DNA of 64,000 bases from an uncultured Pelagibacteraceae bacterium. Its GTDB lineage: Bacteria; Pseudomonadota; Alphaproteobacteria; Pelagibacterales; Pelagibacteraceae. Under the pieces are notes generated by a model, which saw only the letters and a list, made by a program, of their open reading frames with translations, was not told the origin of the DNA and ran no database searches. The stretch lies in the NCBI GenBank assembly GCA_902519945.1, contig CABYLY010000004.1, positions 1 through 64,000 on the forward strand, read 5' to 3'. Position numbers and translations under genes: made by a program. This document shows, piece after piece, positions 1-14,534 of this stretch. Each line of letters starts with the position of its first letter. Position 1 is the stretch's first letter.

Positions 1-750
1 ATATGCAATATGACAATTGAAGGTGGTGCGAGAGCAGGATTAATTGCACCAGATGAAAAAGTATTTAAATATCTAAAAGGACGGCCAATGTCCCCCCAGG
101 GTGAAAAATGGGATAAAGCACTGGAATATTGGCAAAGTTTAAAATCAGATCAGAGTGCAACTTTTGATAAAGAGGTGAATTTAAAAGCAAGTGAAATTTT
201 ACCCATGATTACTTGGGGAACATCACCTCAAGATGTAATTACTATTGATGGCAAAATACCAAATCCAAGTAATGAGAAAGATGAAGATAAAAAAAATTCT
301 ATTGAAAGAGCTTTAAAGTACATGGGTTTAAAACCAGATATGGCAGCAAGAGATATCAAGATTGATAAAGTTTTTATAGGTAGTTGTACAAATGGAAGAA
401 TTGAGGATTTAAGAGAAGCTGCAAAGATTTTAAAAGATAAAAAAATAGCACCCCATGTTCATGGGATGGTAGTACCAGGATCTGGGTTAGTAAAAGAGCA
501 AGCAGAGCAAGAAGGTTTAGATAAAATATTTACGAAATCAGGATTTGAGTGGAGAGAACCAGGTTGTTCAATGTGTTTAGCAATGAATGCAGACAAATTA
601 AAACCTGAAGAAAGATGCGCATCAACATCTAATAGAAATTTTGAGGGAAGACAAGGAAGAGGTGGCAGAACTCACCTTGTCAGTCCTGGAATGGCAGCGG
701 CGGCAGCAATTTCAGGAAATTTAGATGATGTGAGAAAGTATCAAAATTAA
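1..750 (+). CDS. leuC: 3-isopropylmalate dehydratase large subunit, C-terminal part (truncated by window start)
   Basis: Open frame from base 1 ([19 protein letters not shown]); aconitase-family motifs [13 protein letters not shown] and [11 protein letters not shown]; followed by leuD and leuB. Confidence 0.95.
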   Translation: MCNMTIEGGARAGLIAPDEKVFKYLKGRPMSPQGEKWDKALEYWQSLKSDQSATFDKEVNLKASEILPMITWGTSPQDVITIDGKIPNPSNEKDEDKKNSIERALKYMGLKPDMAARDIKIDKVFIGSCTNGRIEDLREAAKILKDKKIAPHVHGMVVPGSGLVKEQAEQEGLDKIFTKSGFEWREPGCSMCLAMNADKLKPEERCASTSNRNFEGRQGRGGRTHLVSPGMAAAAAISGNLDDVRKYQN

Positions 751-1355
751 TGCAAAAGTTTACAACATTAAAAAGTATTCCAGCATATTTACCAATAGTA
801 AATATAGATACAGACATGATTATTCCAAAGCAATTTTTAAAAACTATAAAGAGAACAGGTCTTGGTAAAAGCTTATTTTTTGAGATGAGATATGATGAAA
901 ATGGAAAAATAATAGATGATTTTATATTGAACAAAGATCCATTTAATAATTCCAAAATATTAATTGCTGGAAAAAATTTTGGTTGTGGGTCATCAAGGGA
1001 GCATGCTCCATGGGCTTTATTAGATTTTGGCATTACATGTGTTATTAGTTCTAGTTTTGCAGATATTTTTTACAATAATTGTTTTAAAAACGGAATTTTG
1101 CCAATAATTCTTAATGAAGAAAAAATAAAAGAATTATCCGAGTATGCGAATAGAAAAGAATCTATTTCCGTAGATCTTAATGATGAAAAAATAGTTTATG
1201 GTAATAATGAGGTAAAATTCAAAGTAGACTCTTTCAAAAAAAAATGTCTTTTAGAGGGATTAGACGACATAGCCTTGTCTTTAAAAAAATCTAATAAAAT
1301 TGAGAAATTTGAAGAGGATTTAAAAAGAATAAAGCCTTGGATTATCAATGATTAA
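750..1355 (+). CDS. leuD: 3-isopropylmalate dehydratase small subunit
   Basis: [15 protein letters not shown] and [17 protein letters not shown] motifs; adjacent to leuC. Confidence 0.95.
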   Translation: MQKFTTLKSIPAYLPIVNIDTDMIIPKQFLKTIKRTGLGKSLFFEMRYDENGKIIDDFILNKDPFNNSKILIAGKNFGCGSSREHAPWALLDFGITCVISSSFADIFYNNCFKNGILPIILNEEKIKELSEYANRKESISVDLNDEKIVYGNNEVKFKVDSFKKKCLLEGLDDIALSLKKSNKIEKFEEDLKRIKPWIIND

Positions 1356-2454
1356 AGTAAAAAAAAGAAAAATCTTACTACTTCCAGGAGATGGAATAGG
1401 TCCAGAAGTAATAGCCGAGGTTAGAAAAATTATAAATTGGTTCAATGATAAAAAATCATTAGATTTTGAAATAGATGAAGATTTAGCAGGTGGCTGTTCT
1501 TATGACAAACATGGTAGTCCAATTACTGATGAGGTTTTTTATAAAGCCTTAGAAAGCGCAGTTGTAATGCTTGGAGCAGTTGGCGGTCCGAAGTGGGACA
1601 ATGTAGAGTTCTCAAAAAAACCTGAGAGAGCACTTTTAAAATTAAGGAAAGAATTAAAACTTTTTGCAAATTTAAGGCCAGCAATATGCTTTAAACAACT
1701 AGTAGATGCCTCAACCTTAAAACCAGAAATTGTATCAGGTTTAGATATAATGATCGTCAGAGAGTTGACAGGAGGAATTTACTTTGGTGAGCCAAGGGGA
1801 ATTAAACCAATTGAAAATGGAGAAAGAAAAGGAATAAACACTCATACTTATACGAGTAACGAAATTATTAGAGTTGCTAGAGTAGCTTTTGATTTAGCAA
1901 AAAAAAGATCTAATAAAGTTACATCTTGTGAGAAATCAAATGTTATGGAAGCAGGTCAACTTTGGAAAGAGGAAGTACAATCTCTTCATGAAAAAGAATA
2001 TAAAGATGTAGAATTAAGCCACATGCTTGCAGATAATTGCGCAATGCAACTACTAAGAAACCCTAAACAATTTGATGTAATCGTGACAGACAATCTTTTT
2101 GGAGATATGTTATCTGATCAGGCATCAATGCTAACAGGATCCTTAGGACTTTTGCCCTCAGCATCATTGGGAGCAAAAAACAAAGCTGGAGAAATGAGAG
2201 CAATGTATGAGCCCATACATGGATCTGCTCCAGACATTGCTGGAAAAGGAATAGCAAATCCAATAGCCACAATCTTAAGCTTTGCTATGGCCTTGAGATA
2301 TTCTTTAGACCTAGATAAGGAAGCAGAAGCACTTGAAAAAGCTGTTCAAATTGTATTGAATGAGGGTTTAAGAACGAAAGATATCTTATCAAAGGGGACG
2401 AGGGAGGTATCTACATCAGAAATGGGTGATGCGATAATTTCAAAATTGCAATAA
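1348..2454 (+). CDS. leuB: 3-isopropylmalate dehydrogenase
   Basis: [58 protein letters not shown]. Confidence 0.95.
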   Translation: MIKVKKRKILLLPGDGIGPEVIAEVRKIINWFNDKKSLDFEIDEDLAGGCSYDKHGSPITDEVFYKALESAVVMLGAVGGPKWDNVEFSKKPERALLKLRKELKLFANLRPAICFKQLVDASTLKPEIVSGLDIMIVRELTGGIYFGEPRGIKPIENGERKGINTHTYTSNEIIRVARVAFDLAKKRSNKVTSCEKSNVMEAGQLWKEEVQSLHEKEYKDVELSHMLADNCAMQLLRNPKQFDVIVTDNLFGDMLSDQASMLTGSLGLLPSASLGAKNKAGEMRAMYEPIHGSAPDIAGKGIANPIATILSFAMALRYSLDLDKEAEALEKAVQIVLNEGLRTKDILSKGTREVSTSEMGDAIISKLQ

Positions 2455-2480
2455 TCAACTAATTATCTTAAACTTACAAT

Positions 2481-4244
2481 ATGCCAAGCTATACAGCACC
2501 TGTTGAAGATATGATGTTTCTCTTTGAAAAATTGAGAAATAATAAAAAATATAATGAGTTAGAAAAATATAAAGAAGTTACATCAGACTTGGTTAAAGAT
2601 ATTTTACAAGAAGCAGCAAAAATAAATCAAAATCTTATTTTACCATTAGCAAAAGTTGGAGATGAAAATCCTGCAGTTTTAGAAAATGGAGTGGTGAGAA
2701 CTCCCCCAGGTTATAAAGAGGCATATAAAAAATATATCGAGGATGGATGGACATCTTTATCCTGTGATCCCAAATATGGAGGACAAGGGATGCCGAAAAC
2801 TGTAAGTGCTTTTTTTGATGAAATGTTGTCATCTGCAAGCTTATCTTTCAAACTTTATAGTGAGCTAAGTATTGGTGCTTATAATTGTATAAACCATCAT
2901 GCAACAGACGATATTAAAAATAAGTACTTACCAAAAATTGTTGAGGGAAAATGGAGTGGCACTATGTGTTTAACTGAACCGGTATGTGGCACTGATCTAG
3001 GGCTTCTTAAAACTAAAGCAAAAAAACAAACAGATGGAACTTATAAATTAACTGGTCAAAAAATTTTCATAACATCGGGAGATCACGACCTCACAGAAAA
3101 TATTATTCATTTAGTTTTAGCAAGAGCTGATGACTCTCCAGCTGGCACTAAGGGAATAAGTTTGTTTTTAGTTCCAAAATTTATAGTTAAAGATGACGGT
3201 TCGATTGGACCTAGAAATGGAATATCTACAGGATCTATTGAAACTAAAATGGGCATTAAAGGATCGGCCACTTGTGTTTTGGATTTTGATGATGCTACGG
3301 GTTATATGATTGGTGCTAAAGAAAAGGGTTTGAGCGCAATGTTTACTATGATGAATCTTGAAAGAATAGTGGTTGGTATTCAAGGTTTAGGCATTTCAGA
3401 AATTGCTTATCAGAATTCTCTTGCATATGCAAAAGAGAGAAAGCAGGGAAAAACAAATAATTCAAAGTCTAAAAATGGTGCTGATTTAATAATTGAACAC
3501 GCAGATATCAGAAGATCTTTATTGAACATGAAATCAATAATTGAGGGTGAGAGAGCTTTGTGTTTTTGGTTATCTCAGCAAACAGAAGTTAGTTTGTATC
3601 ATCCAGATGAAAAAACTCGCCAAGAGGCATCTGATTATGTGTCTTTAATGACACCAGTTGTAAAATCATTATTTACTGATTTGGCAATGGAAATAACTAG
3701 TGATGCAATGCAAATTTATGGGGGTTACGGTTACACGAAAGATCAAGGAATAGAACAACTTTACAGAGACAATAGAATCACACCTATCTATGAGGGTACT
3801 AACTCAGTACAAGCTGCTGACTTAGTTTTTAGAAAATTATCAAATAAAAATGGCAATATAATAGACAAGTTTTTAGATCAGCTAAAAGCTGAATGTAATT
3901 CTGATAACGAAAAAATTAAATCATTTATCTCTGATTTTAATAATCATTTGAATATTCTGAAAAAATTTAGTGATTGGATGATTGATAGAGCAAAAACTGA
4001 AAAAGATGATGTTAGCGCAGCAGCAAATGATTATCTTAAAACTCTTGGTTATGTCTCTATTGCATATGCATGGATTAAGGTTCTGGAGGTCAGTTTTAAA
4101 GATTATAATGAAAACAAGAATTTTTATGATGAGAAAATAGATACAGCAAGATTTTATTTTGATAAAGTATTACCAAGAGCTGAGCATCATTACAAATCCG
4201 CAATTTCTGGTAGCTCTAACATCATGAATTTTAAATTTAATTAG
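2481..4244 (+). CDS. dmdC: acyl-CoA dehydrogenase, probable 3-methylmercaptopropionyl-CoA dehydrogenase (DmdC-type)
   Basis: Long (587 aa) acyl-CoA dehydrogenase with MCLTEPVCGTDLG and QIYGGYGYTKDQGIEQLYRDNRITPIYEGTNSVQA; clustered with a DmdB-like ligase and DmdA. Confidence 0.82.
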   Translation: MPSYTAPVEDMMFLFEKLRNNKKYNELEKYKEVTSDLVKDILQEAAKINQNLILPLAKVGDENPAVLENGVVRTPPGYKEAYKKYIEDGWTSLSCDPKYGGQGMPKTVSAFFDEMLSSASLSFKLYSELSIGAYNCINHHATDDIKNKYLPKIVEGKWSGTMCLTEPVCGTDLGLLKTKAKKQTDGTYKLTGQKIFITSGDHDLTENIIHLVLARADDSPAGTKGISLFLVPKFIVKDDGSIGPRNGISTGSIETKMGIKGSATCVLDFDDATGYMIGAKEKGLSAMFTMMNLERIVVGIQGLGISEIAYQNSLAYAKERKQGKTNNSKSKNGADLIIEHADIRRSLLNMKSIIEGERALCFWLSQQTEVSLYHPDEKTRQEASDYVSLMTPVVKSLFTDLAMEITSDAMQIYGGYGYTKDQGIEQLYRDNRITPIYEGTNSVQAADLVFRKLSNKNGNIIDKFLDQLKAECNSDNEKIKSFISDFNNHLNILKKFSDWMIDRAKTEKDDVSAAANDYLKTLGYVSIAYAWIKVLEVSFKDYNENKNFYDEKIDTARFYFDKVLPRAEHHYKSAISGSSNIMNFKFN

Positions 4245-4245
4245 A

Positions 4246-5862
4246 ATGAGTCTTTACGATACTAACTTAGATAAAAATAAGGCAAATTATGTTCCACTAA
4301 CACCGTTAACCTTTTTAAAAAGAGCTAAAGAAATTTATCCAAATTATGAAGCTCTTATTTATGAGGATAGAAAATTTACATGGAATCAGGTCTACAAACG
4401 GACTGTAAAATTCGCAAGCGCTTTAAATAAAATTGGTGTAAGGAAAGGTGATACTGTTTCATTTTTAGCCTTTAATACTCCCGAAATTTTTGAGGGTCAT
4501 TATTCAGTTCCAATGACTGGTGCAGTATTGAATACAATTAATATTAGATTGGATGCAAAAACTATCGCTTATATTTTAGATCATAGTGAAGCTAAAGTCT
4601 TAGTTGTAGATAGACAACTTCATGTCGAGGTTAAGAAAGCACTAAACACTTTAAAAAAAAAAATCACAATAATTGATATAAATGATAAATTTGCAGATCA
4701 ATCGAAGTGTGAAAAAATTGGTGATCTAGAATATGAGAGTTTCTTAAATACCGGTGATGAAAATTATAACTGGAAAATGCCAGATGATGAATGGCAGGCA
4801 ATATCACTGAGTTATACATCTGGCACCACAGGAAATCCAAAAGGTGTTGTCTATCATCACAGGGGATCATATTTGATGTCAACTGGAAGTGCTGTTGCAT
4901 GGAATATGCCAAATAGATTAAATTTTTTGACTATAGTCCCAATGTTTCATTGTAATGGATGGGGCTATCCTTGGACTGTTCCTATGTTAAATGGAAGGAC
5001 AATTTGTCTTAGAAACATTGATGTTAAAAAAATATTTGATTTAATAGAAAAGTATAACGTGACTCATTTTGGAGGTGCTCCTATTGTGTTGAATATGATT
5101 ACAGGGGCACCGGATTCACATAAAAAAAAATTGAGACAAAAAGTTTATGTGCTTACAGCAGGAGCTCCACCACCCAGTATTATTTTTAAAAAAATGAAAG
5201 AACTTGGGTTCGAAGTAATGCATGTTTATGGTTTAACAGAAACATATGGCCATGTAACTCAGTGTGCTTGGAATGATGCTTGGAACGAATTTGATGAGGA
5301 AAGACAAAATGAAATTAAAGCAAGACAAGGAGTTAGGTACCCGAATACTGAGGGCATAGCAGTTATGGATCCAGAAACTATGAAAGAAGTGCCGTCTGAT
5401 GGAAAAACTATTGGGGAAATTATGATTAAAGGGAATATTGTGATGAAAGGATATTTCAAAGACAAAGATGCAACCGATAAAGCCATGGACGGTGGCTGGT
5501 TTCATTCTGGTGATTTGGCAGTGATGCATCCAGATGGATATGTTAAAATTCAAGACAGATCAAAAGATATTATTATTTCTGGGGGTGAGAACATATCTTC
5601 AATTGAAATAGAGAACACTCTAGCTAAACACCCTTCAGTCTCTATTGCTGCCGTTGTTGCTAAACCTGACGAAAAATGGGGAGAAGTGCCTTGCGCGTTT
5701 ATTGAGGCAGTTAAAGATAAACCAGTATCAGAAAAAGAATTAATCAGTTTTTGTAAGGAAACTCTTGCCGGCTTTAAAGTACCAAAACAGGTTGTTTTTT
5801 GTGAATTGCCAAAAACTTCAACTGGCAAGATTCAAAAGTTTGAGCTTAGAAAAAAATTTTAG
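4246..5862 (+). CDS. dmdB: acyl-CoA synthetase, probable 3-methylmercaptopropionate-CoA ligase (DmdB-type)
   Basis: AMP-binding motif YTSGTTGNPKGV; GLTETYGH; C-terminal KTSTGKIQKFELRKKF; context with dmdC and dmdA. Confidence 0.82.
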   Translation: MSLYDTNLDKNKANYVPLTPLTFLKRAKEIYPNYEALIYEDRKFTWNQVYKRTVKFASALNKIGVRKGDTVSFLAFNTPEIFEGHYSVPMTGAVLNTINIRLDAKTIAYILDHSEAKVLVVDRQLHVEVKKALNTLKKKITIIDINDKFADQSKCEKIGDLEYESFLNTGDENYNWKMPDDEWQAISLSYTSGTTGNPKGVVYHHRGSYLMSTGSAVAWNMPNRLNFLTIVPMFHCNGWGYPWTVPMLNGRTICLRNIDVKKIFDLIEKYNVTHFGGAPIVLNMITGAPDSHKKKLRQKVYVLTAGAPPPSIIFKKMKELGFEVMHVYGLTETYGHVTQCAWNDAWNEFDEERQNEIKARQGVRYPNTEGIAVMDPETMKEVPSDGKTIGEIMIKGNIVMKGYFKDKDATDKAMDGGWFHSGDLAVMHPDGYVKIQDRSKDIIISGGENISSIEIENTLAKHPSVSIAAVVAKPDEKWGEVPCAFIEAVKDKPVSEKELISFCKETLAGFKVPKQVVFCELPKTSTGKIQKFELRKKF

Positions 5863-5870
5863 GTAATTGA

Positions 5871-6647
5871 TTGATATTTCAAATTGATAATAAGAATATT
5901 CACGCATCTGATGCTGGACAAGGTGTAGATCCCAAAAAAGATACTATTATATTTCTTCATGGTAGTGGTCTATCCCATATTGTCTGGTCTTTGACTGAGC
6001 AGTTTTTTTCAAACAAAAATTTTAATGTATTGTCGATTGACCTTCCTGGACACGGGCAATCAGATGGTCCTTGTCTAGAGAGTATCGAAAAAATATCTGA
6101 TTGGTTAGAGGGGGTATTTAATTTTTTAGATCTCAATGATTTAATTTTAGTTGGTCATTCTCAAGGCTGTCTAGAGATACTTGAATATTCTCATAAATTC
6201 AAAAATAGAGTTAAAAAATCAGTTTTTGTAGGAGGCTCAGATAAAATGCCAGTTCATCCTGATTTGATTAATCTTGCGCAAAATGGTGACTCGGACGCAG
6301 TCAAATTGATGATGAAATGGGGCTATGAAGGTTCAAAAAAATTTATAGGTGGAAATCCAGTAGAAAAAATTATTCAATCACCTCGAGATATAAGTGAAAT
6401 ACTAGCGGTTGATTTGGTTGCGTGCAATAATTATTCAAATGGCTCTGAAGCTGCAAAAAACATAGGATTTCCTACATTGTTAATTTTTGGAGAATTTGAC
6501 AAGATGGTTAACTTGGATGCAGGAAAAAAATTTTCAAACTTGATAGACAACTCAATAACTCATGTAATTAAAGGATGTGGACACATGATTATGATTGAAA
6601 AAGCTTTTGAAATGCGAGAAAAGATTTTAGAATTTTTAAAATCATGA
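5871..6647 (+). CDS. alpha/beta-fold hydrolase inside the dmd cluster (TTG start)
   Basis: [12 protein letters not shown] oxyanion region, GHSQGC nucleophile elbow, GEFDKMV and GCGHM acid/His region; overlaps the dmdA start. Confidence 0.8.
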   Translation: MIFQIDNKNIHASDAGQGVDPKKDTIIFLHGSGLSHIVWSLTEQFFSNKNFNVLSIDLPGHGQSDGPCLESIEKISDWLEGVFNFLDLNDLILVGHSQGCLEILEYSHKFKNRVKKSVFVGGSDKMPVHPDLINLAQNGDSDAVKLMMKWGYEGSKKFIGGNPVEKIIQSPRDISEILAVDLVACNNYSNGSEAAKNIGFPTLLIFGEFDKMVNLDAGKKFSNLIDNSITHVIKGCGHMIMIEKAFEMREKILEFLKS

Positions 6648-7753
6648 AAAATTATTCAATAGCAAAATCTAGAAGAATTAGAAGCTCACCATATACCTCA
6701 AGAATAGAGAGACAAGGAGTTACCGCTTATACAGTTTACAATCACATGTTGTTACCAGCTGCTTTTGGGTCAATAGAAGACTCTTGTGATCATCTTAAAA
6801 AAGATGTTCAAGTTTGGGATGTAGCAGCTGAAAGACAAGTTGAAATTTCAGGTGTCGATGCAGCGAAACTCGTTCAGTTAATGACTTGTAGAGATTTGTC
6901 TAAATCAAAAATTGGAAGATGTTATTACTGTCCAATAATTGACGATGATGGTAATTTAGTAAATGACCCTGTGATTTTAAAAATAGCCGATGATAAATGG
7001 TGGATTTCAATCGCAGACTCTGATGTTATTTTTTTTGCAAAAGGTCTCGCCTCTGGAAATAATTTTCGAGTAAAAATATTTGAACCTAATGTAGACATAA
7101 TTGCTATACAAGGGCCAAAATCATTTAGTTTGATGGAAAAAGTTTTTGGAAAAAAAATTACAGAATTAAAATTTTTTGGTTTTGATTATTATGAATTCAA
7201 AGGTGTAAAGCATTTGATTGCACGATCTGGATGGTCAAAGCAAGGTGGGTTTGAGATATATGTAGAAAATACGCAATCAGGCTTAGATTTATACGATCAT
7301 TTTTTTGAAATAGGCAAAGAATTCAACTTAAAACCTGGTTGCCCCAATCTTATTGAAAGAATTGAGAGTGGTTTATTATCCTACGGAAATGATTTTGACA
7401 ATAATGATAATCCTTTTGAATGTGGTTTTGAAAAGTATGTGAATTTAGACTCAGAAGTACAATTTTTAGGCAAGCAAAAACTAAAAGAAATAAAAGCTGC
7501 TGGAATAAAAAGAAAATTAATGGGTATTTATATTGAAACTGATAAAATTAGTTTAACCAAATCGTTAAAAATTAAAGATGATAAAGGAAATTTCATTGGA
7601 GAGTTAAGATCTGCTTGTTATTCACCACATTTTAAAAAGGTTATAGGAATAGCAATGATAAATGAGCCATATTGCAAACCATTAGCAACGGGTGTTATTG
7701 AAATTGAAGGAAATTCCTTAAGTGTTAAAGTTTGCGATTTACCTTTCATCTAG
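6644..7753 (+). CDS. dmdA: dimethylsulfoniopropionate demethylase (GcvT-related)
   Basis: 369 aa GcvT/aminomethyltransferase-fold protein with DmdA-like N-terminus ([28 protein letters not shown]) and next to dmdB/dmdC-like genes. Confidence 0.88.
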   Translation: MKNYSIAKSRRIRSSPYTSRIERQGVTAYTVYNHMLLPAAFGSIEDSCDHLKKDVQVWDVAAERQVEISGVDAAKLVQLMTCRDLSKSKIGRCYYCPIIDDDGNLVNDPVILKIADDKWWISIADSDVIFFAKGLASGNNFRVKIFEPNVDIIAIQGPKSFSLMEKVFGKKITELKFFGFDYYEFKGVKHLIARSGWSKQGGFEIYVENTQSGLDLYDHFFEIGKEFNLKPGCPNLIERIESGLLSYGNDFDNNDNPFECGFEKYVNLDSEVQFLGKQKLKEIKAAGIKRKLMGIYIETDKISLTKSLKIKDDKGNFIGELRSACYSPHFKKVIGIAMINEPYCKPLATGVIEIEGNSLSVKVCDLPFI

Positions 7754-7768
7754 TATAAAAGCTACATC

Positions 7769-8776
7769 ATGAATATTGCAATTGTTGGAGCAACTGGTAA
7801 CGTTGGAAGAAAAACCCTTGAAGTAATTCAAAAGAAAAAACTATCTTTTAATGAATTATATCTTGTTGCATCCTCAAAAAGTGCCGGTGCTAGAATTAAC
7901 TTTAACGGTAAGGATTATGAAGTTTTAAATTTAGAAAATTTTGATTTTTCTAAAGTAAAAATCGCCTTTTTTGCTGCAGGTGGAAAAGTTTCAGAAAAAT
8001 TTGCCGAAAAAGCAGCAAAGAGTTGTTTGGTAATTGACAATTCAAGTTATTTTAGAATGGATCCAGATGTGCCACTAATAGTACCACAAGTAAATTCAAA
8101 TCATTTAAAAAATATAAAAAAGAATATTATCTCAAATCCTAATTGTTCAACTGCTCAATTAGTAATCGCATTGAAACCATTACATGATCTTTTTGTCATT
8201 AAGAGGGTTGTTGTCTCAACATATCAATCAGTCTCGGGAGGTGGAAAAGCACCAATGGATGAGATGATTGAACAAACAAAATTAGTTTTGGAGGGAAAAA
8301 ATGTAAAATCAAAAAATTTTACAAAACAAATAGCCTTTAACGCTATTCCTCATATCGATATATTTTCTGAAAATGGTTATACAAAAGAAGAGCTTAAAAT
8401 AACTTATGAAACAAAAAAAATTCTTGATGAAAAAATTGAGTTAACAGCAACATGTGTAAGACTTCCAATATCAGTTTCACATTGTGAGTCAGTCAATTTA
8501 CAATTTGAAAAACCTTTTACTCTTGAAAAAGTAAGAGAGGCATTGAATAGTTTTGATGGATGTAAAGTATTTGATGAGCGAGTTGATGGTGGATATTTTA
8601 CCCCAATAGAGGCCGAAGGCAAAAATGAGACATTCATATCAAGGATAAGAGAGGATAAAACTATTAAAAATGGATTAAATTTGTGGATTGTTTCAGATAA
8701 TCTTTTAAGAGGCGCGGCTTTGAACGCAGTAGAAATAGCCGATACACTAATTAAAAATAATTATTATGGAAAATAA
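7769..8776 (+). CDS. asd: aspartate-semialdehyde dehydrogenase
   Basis: IVGATGNVGRKTLEV, NPNCSTAQLV, VSTYQSVSGGGK. Confidence 0.93.
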   Translation: MNIAIVGATGNVGRKTLEVIQKKKLSFNELYLVASSKSAGARINFNGKDYEVLNLENFDFSKVKIAFFAAGGKVSEKFAEKAAKSCLVIDNSSYFRMDPDVPLIVPQVNSNHLKNIKKNIISNPNCSTAQLVIALKPLHDLFVIKRVVVSTYQSVSGGGKAPMDEMIEQTKLVLEGKNVKSKNFTKQIAFNAIPHIDIFSENGYTKEELKITYETKKILDEKIELTATCVRLPISVSHCESVNLQFEKPFTLEKVREALNSFDGCKVFDERVDGGYFTPIEAEGKNETFISRIREDKTIKNGLNLWIVSDNLLRGAALNAVEIADTLIKNNYYGK

Positions 8777-9149
8777 AACCCCTTTATCTCCACATATTCA
8801 AATTTATAAATGGCATATTTCCTCATTAGTTTCTATTTCACATAGAATAACAGGGATAATCAATATAATTGCAATTACATTTATTTGCTTATTTGCTTCA
8901 TTGCTAGTTCTTGGTGAAAATAGTTATGAAATGGCATATTTATTCTTGAACTCAATGTTTGGTAAATTTTTAATTTTAGGACTCACATGGTCTTTTTTAT
9001 TTCAAGTCTTAAGTGAGATTAGACATTTAATAATGGACTTAGGTTATGGATTTGAGATTAAAACGACAAGAATAACTGGTTTAATGGTTATATTTGGATC
9101 AGTTGTCTTAACGATAATTTTTTATTTGATCGGAAAAAGTTTTATCTAA
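8766..9149 (+). CDS. sdhC: succinate dehydrogenase cytochrome b556 subunit
   Basis: PLSPHIQIYKWHISSLVSISHRITGI motif; precedes sdhDAB. Confidence 0.93.
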   Translation: MENKTPLSPHIQIYKWHISSLVSISHRITGIINIIAITFICLFASLLVLGENSYEMAYLFLNSMFGKFLILGLTWSFLFQVLSEIRHLIMDLGYGFEIKTTRITGLMVIFGSVVLTIIFYLIGKSFI

Positions 9150-9150
9150 T

Positions 9151-9474
9151 ATGATTAATGCTACAAAAAAATGGATTTTTTTGAAAATTAGTGGAGTATT
9201 ACTTATTCCATTAATGACGTGGTTTATCATCAATTTTATAGCAATTTATGATCAAGATTATTTTACTTTGGTAAATTTTTTTACAGATACATTATCTAAA
9301 TTATTATTTTGTGTTTTTGTCATTAACGCTTATTTTTTTTCAGCTCTAAGTATTAGTGAGGTTTTTGAGGATTATATCAAAAATGATCAAATCAAAAGTG
9401 TCGCAAACAGACTTTTATATACATCTGCAGTGGTAATTCCATTAATTACAATTATATTATTATCTAGGTTATGA
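9151..9474 (+). CDS. sdhD: succinate dehydrogenase membrane anchor subunit
   Basis: Small three-helix membrane protein between sdhC and sdhA. Confidence 0.85.
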   Translation: MINATKKWIFLKISGVLLIPLMTWFIINFIAIYDQDYFTLVNFFTDTLSKLLFCVFVINAYFFSALSISEVFEDYIKNDQIKSVANRLLYTSAVVIPLITIILLSRL

Positions 9475-11246
9475 GTTCATATAAAATAATAGATCATGAA
9501 TATGATGTTGTAGTTTTAGGAGCTGGAGGCTCTGGATTAAGAGCTGCGGTTGGATTGAGTGAGGCTGGCTTGAAAACTGCTTGTATTTCAAAAGTTTTTC
9601 CAACAAGAAGCCATACTTCAGCTGCGCAAGGTGGAATATCTGCTGCTTTAGGTAATATGGGTGAAGATGATTGGCGTTGGCACATGTATGATACTGTAAA
9701 AGGTGCTGATTGGTTGGGTGACCAAGATAGTATTGAGTATCTTTGTAAAGAAGCCCCAAAGGCAGTAATTGAGTTAGAAAAATACGGTGTCCCTTTTAGT
9801 AGAACTGAGGATGGCAAGATATATCAAAGACCATTTGGGGGTATGACAAAAAATTATGGTAATGGAATTGTTCAGAGAACATGTGCTGCTGCTGATAGGA
9901 CAGGTCATGCAATCTTACATACGTTGTATGGACAAGCATTAAAACATAAAACAGAATTTTTTATCGAGTATTTTGCATTAGATTTATTAATGAAGGATGG
10001 TGCATGTAAGGGATTAATTGCTTGGAATTTAAATGATGGGACTATTCATAGATTTAGAGCTCATTCGGTAATTATAGCAACAGGAGGCTATGGTAAGGTT
10101 TACTATTCAGCAACATCAGCCCACACTTGTACTGGTGATGGTAATGCAATGGTTTTGAGAGCGGGTTTGCCTTTACAAGATATGGAGTTTGTTCAATTTC
10201 ATCCAACAGGAATTTATGGTCATGGAACTTTAATAACAGAGGGTGCACGAGGTGAAGGCGGATACCTAACTAATTCTAAAGGTGAAAGATTTATGGAAAG
10301 ATATGCACCTAAGGCGAAAGATTTAGCATCTAGAGATGTTGTCAGTAGATCAATGTCAATTGAAATTAATGAAGGCAGAGGTGTTGGAAAAGATCAAGAT
10401 CATGTCCATCTGAACTTAAATCATTTAGATAAAGAAATAATTGAAAGCAGATTACCAGGTATCACTGATGCAGCAAGACTGTTTGCAAATGTAGATGTAA
10501 CTAAGGAACCTATTCCAGTCGTACCAACTGTACATTATAATATGGGAGGAATTCCAACAAACTATAAGGCGGAGGTATTGACAGTTAACGGTTCAGAAAA
10601 AACAGTACCAGGATTAATGGCAATCGGTGAAGCTGCATGCGTATCAGTTCATGGTGCAAATAGGTTAGGTTCAAACTCTTTAATTGACCTAGTAGTTTTT
10701 GGAAGAGCAGCCGCAAAGAGAGCTGCTGAGCTTATTAAACCAGGAACCCCTCACGAGGAAATTAGTGAGACAGAAACCCAAAAATGTTTAGATCGTTTTG
10801 ATAAGATAAGAAATGCTGATGGTGATATAGGAACATCAGAGTTGAGACTTTCAATGCAAAAAACTATGCAATCTAAATGTGCAGTCTTTAGGACTGAAAA
10901 AACTCTTAAAGAGGGCGTTGATGAAATAAGAAAAACTTTTGATGGCCTAAAGTCTGTATCAGTAAAAGACAGGTCTTTAATATTTAATACTGATTTAGTT
11001 GAAACTTTAGAGTTTGATAATTTAATTAGACAAGCTGTTGTTACCGTAGATTCCGCTTATAATAGAAGAGAAAGTAGAGGAGCACATGCAAGAGAGGATT
11101 TCCCAAAGAGAGATGATGAAAAATTTATGCAGCATACTCTTGCTTGGTGTGATGGCAAGGATACAAAAATAAGTTATAGAGAAGTTCATAAATCTACTTT
11201 GACAAATGAAGTTCAATATTTTCCACCTCAGGAAAGAGTCTATTAA
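9471..11246 (+). CDS. sdhA: succinate dehydrogenase flavoprotein subunit
   Basis: [18 protein letters not shown] motif, [36 protein letters not shown]. Confidence 0.97.
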   Translation: MSSYKIIDHEYDVVVLGAGGSGLRAAVGLSEAGLKTACISKVFPTRSHTSAAQGGISAALGNMGEDDWRWHMYDTVKGADWLGDQDSIEYLCKEAPKAVIELEKYGVPFSRTEDGKIYQRPFGGMTKNYGNGIVQRTCAAADRTGHAILHTLYGQALKHKTEFFIEYFALDLLMKDGACKGLIAWNLNDGTIHRFRAHSVIIATGGYGKVYYSATSAHTCTGDGNAMVLRAGLPLQDMEFVQFHPTGIYGHGTLITEGARGEGGYLTNSKGERFMERYAPKAKDLASRDVVSRSMSIEINEGRGVGKDQDHVHLNLNHLDKEIIESRLPGITDAARLFANVDVTKEPIPVVPTVHYNMGGIPTNYKAEVLTVNGSEKTVPGLMAIGEAACVSVHGANRLGSNSLIDLVVFGRAAAKRAAELIKPGTPHEEISETETQKCLDRFDKIRNADGDIGTSELRLSMQKTMQSKCAVFRTEKTLKEGVDEIRKTFDGLKSVSVKDRSLIFNTDLVETLEFDNLIRQAVVTVDSAYNRRESRGAHAREDFPKRDDEKFMQHTLAWCDGKDTKISYREVHKSTLTNEVQYFPPQERVY

Positions 11247-12025
11247 TGGTACAAATCAATTTACCAGACAATTCTAAGGTAAAAAAAGGTAAATACTTCA
11301 AAGATAAAACAGGTTCAAAAAATTTAAGGAAAGTAAATATTTACAGATGGGATCCATCTGTGGGTGAAAATCCTAGAATAGACACTTATGAAGTAGATAT
11401 GGATAACTGTCCGTCAAAAGTTTTAGATATTTTAAATAAAATTAAAAATGAAATAGATCCTACCTTAGCTTATAGGAGATCTTGTGCTCATGGAGTTTGT
11501 GGTTCTTGTGCGATGAATATGGGTGGAAAAAATGGTTTGGCATGTACAACTCCACATTCTGAAATTAATGGTGACATAGATATTTATCCTTTACCTCATT
11601 TAAAGGTTAAAAAAGATTTAATAGGTGATTTAGACGGCTTATACAAACAGTACCAGTCTATAGAACCATGGTTAAAATCTAACTCTAAATCAGAAACTAA
11701 AGAAATTTTTCAATCTAAAGAAGATAGAGCAAAATTAGATGGTGCCTATGAATGTATTATGTGTGCGTGTTGTTCAACGTCATGCCCTAGTTATTGGTGG
11801 AACGGTGATAAATATTTAGGACCGGCAGTTTTATTACAAGCTTACAGATGGATTATAGACAGTAGAGATGAAGAAAGGCAGTCGAGATTAAAAAAGGTTG
11901 CTGATGAGCTAAAACTTTATCGTTGTCATACAATACTAAACTGTACAAGTGCATGTCCGAAAGGTTTGAATCCTGCTAAAGCAATAGCCGAAATAAAAAA
12001 AATGTTAGCAACCGCTAATATTTAA
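11246..12025 (+). CDS. sdhB: succinate dehydrogenase iron-sulfur subunit
   Basis: [50 protein letters not shown]. Confidence 0.97.
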   Translation: MVQINLPDNSKVKKGKYFKDKTGSKNLRKVNIYRWDPSVGENPRIDTYEVDMDNCPSKVLDILNKIKNEIDPTLAYRRSCAHGVCGSCAMNMGGKNGLACTTPHSEINGDIDIYPLPHLKVKKDLIGDLDGLYKQYQSIEPWLKSNSKSETKEIFQSKEDRAKLDGAYECIMCACCSTSCPSYWWNGDKYLGPAVLLQAYRWIIDSRDEERQSRLKKVADELKLYRCHTILNCTSACPKGLNPAKAIAEIKKMLATANI

Positions 12026-12067
12026 ACAATAGACTAATAAGAGTTTTTAATCTAAAAGATCGTATTC

Positions 12068-14532
<2,465 letters not shown>

Positions 14533-14534
14533 TA

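Noticed and set aside
680-1033. 117-aa minus-strand ORF antisense to leuD
   Set aside because: Lies opposite a clear leuD; composition looks like an antisense shadow and has no recognisable motif
5233-5828. Several minus-strand ORFs (106, 75, 92 aa) opposite dmdB
   Set aside because: Overlapping shadows of a well-supported AMP-binding enzyme; no domain signatures
9469-9817. Two minus-strand ORFs opposite the sdhA N-terminus
   Set aside because: Antisense frames of the conserved FAD-binding region; no independent support
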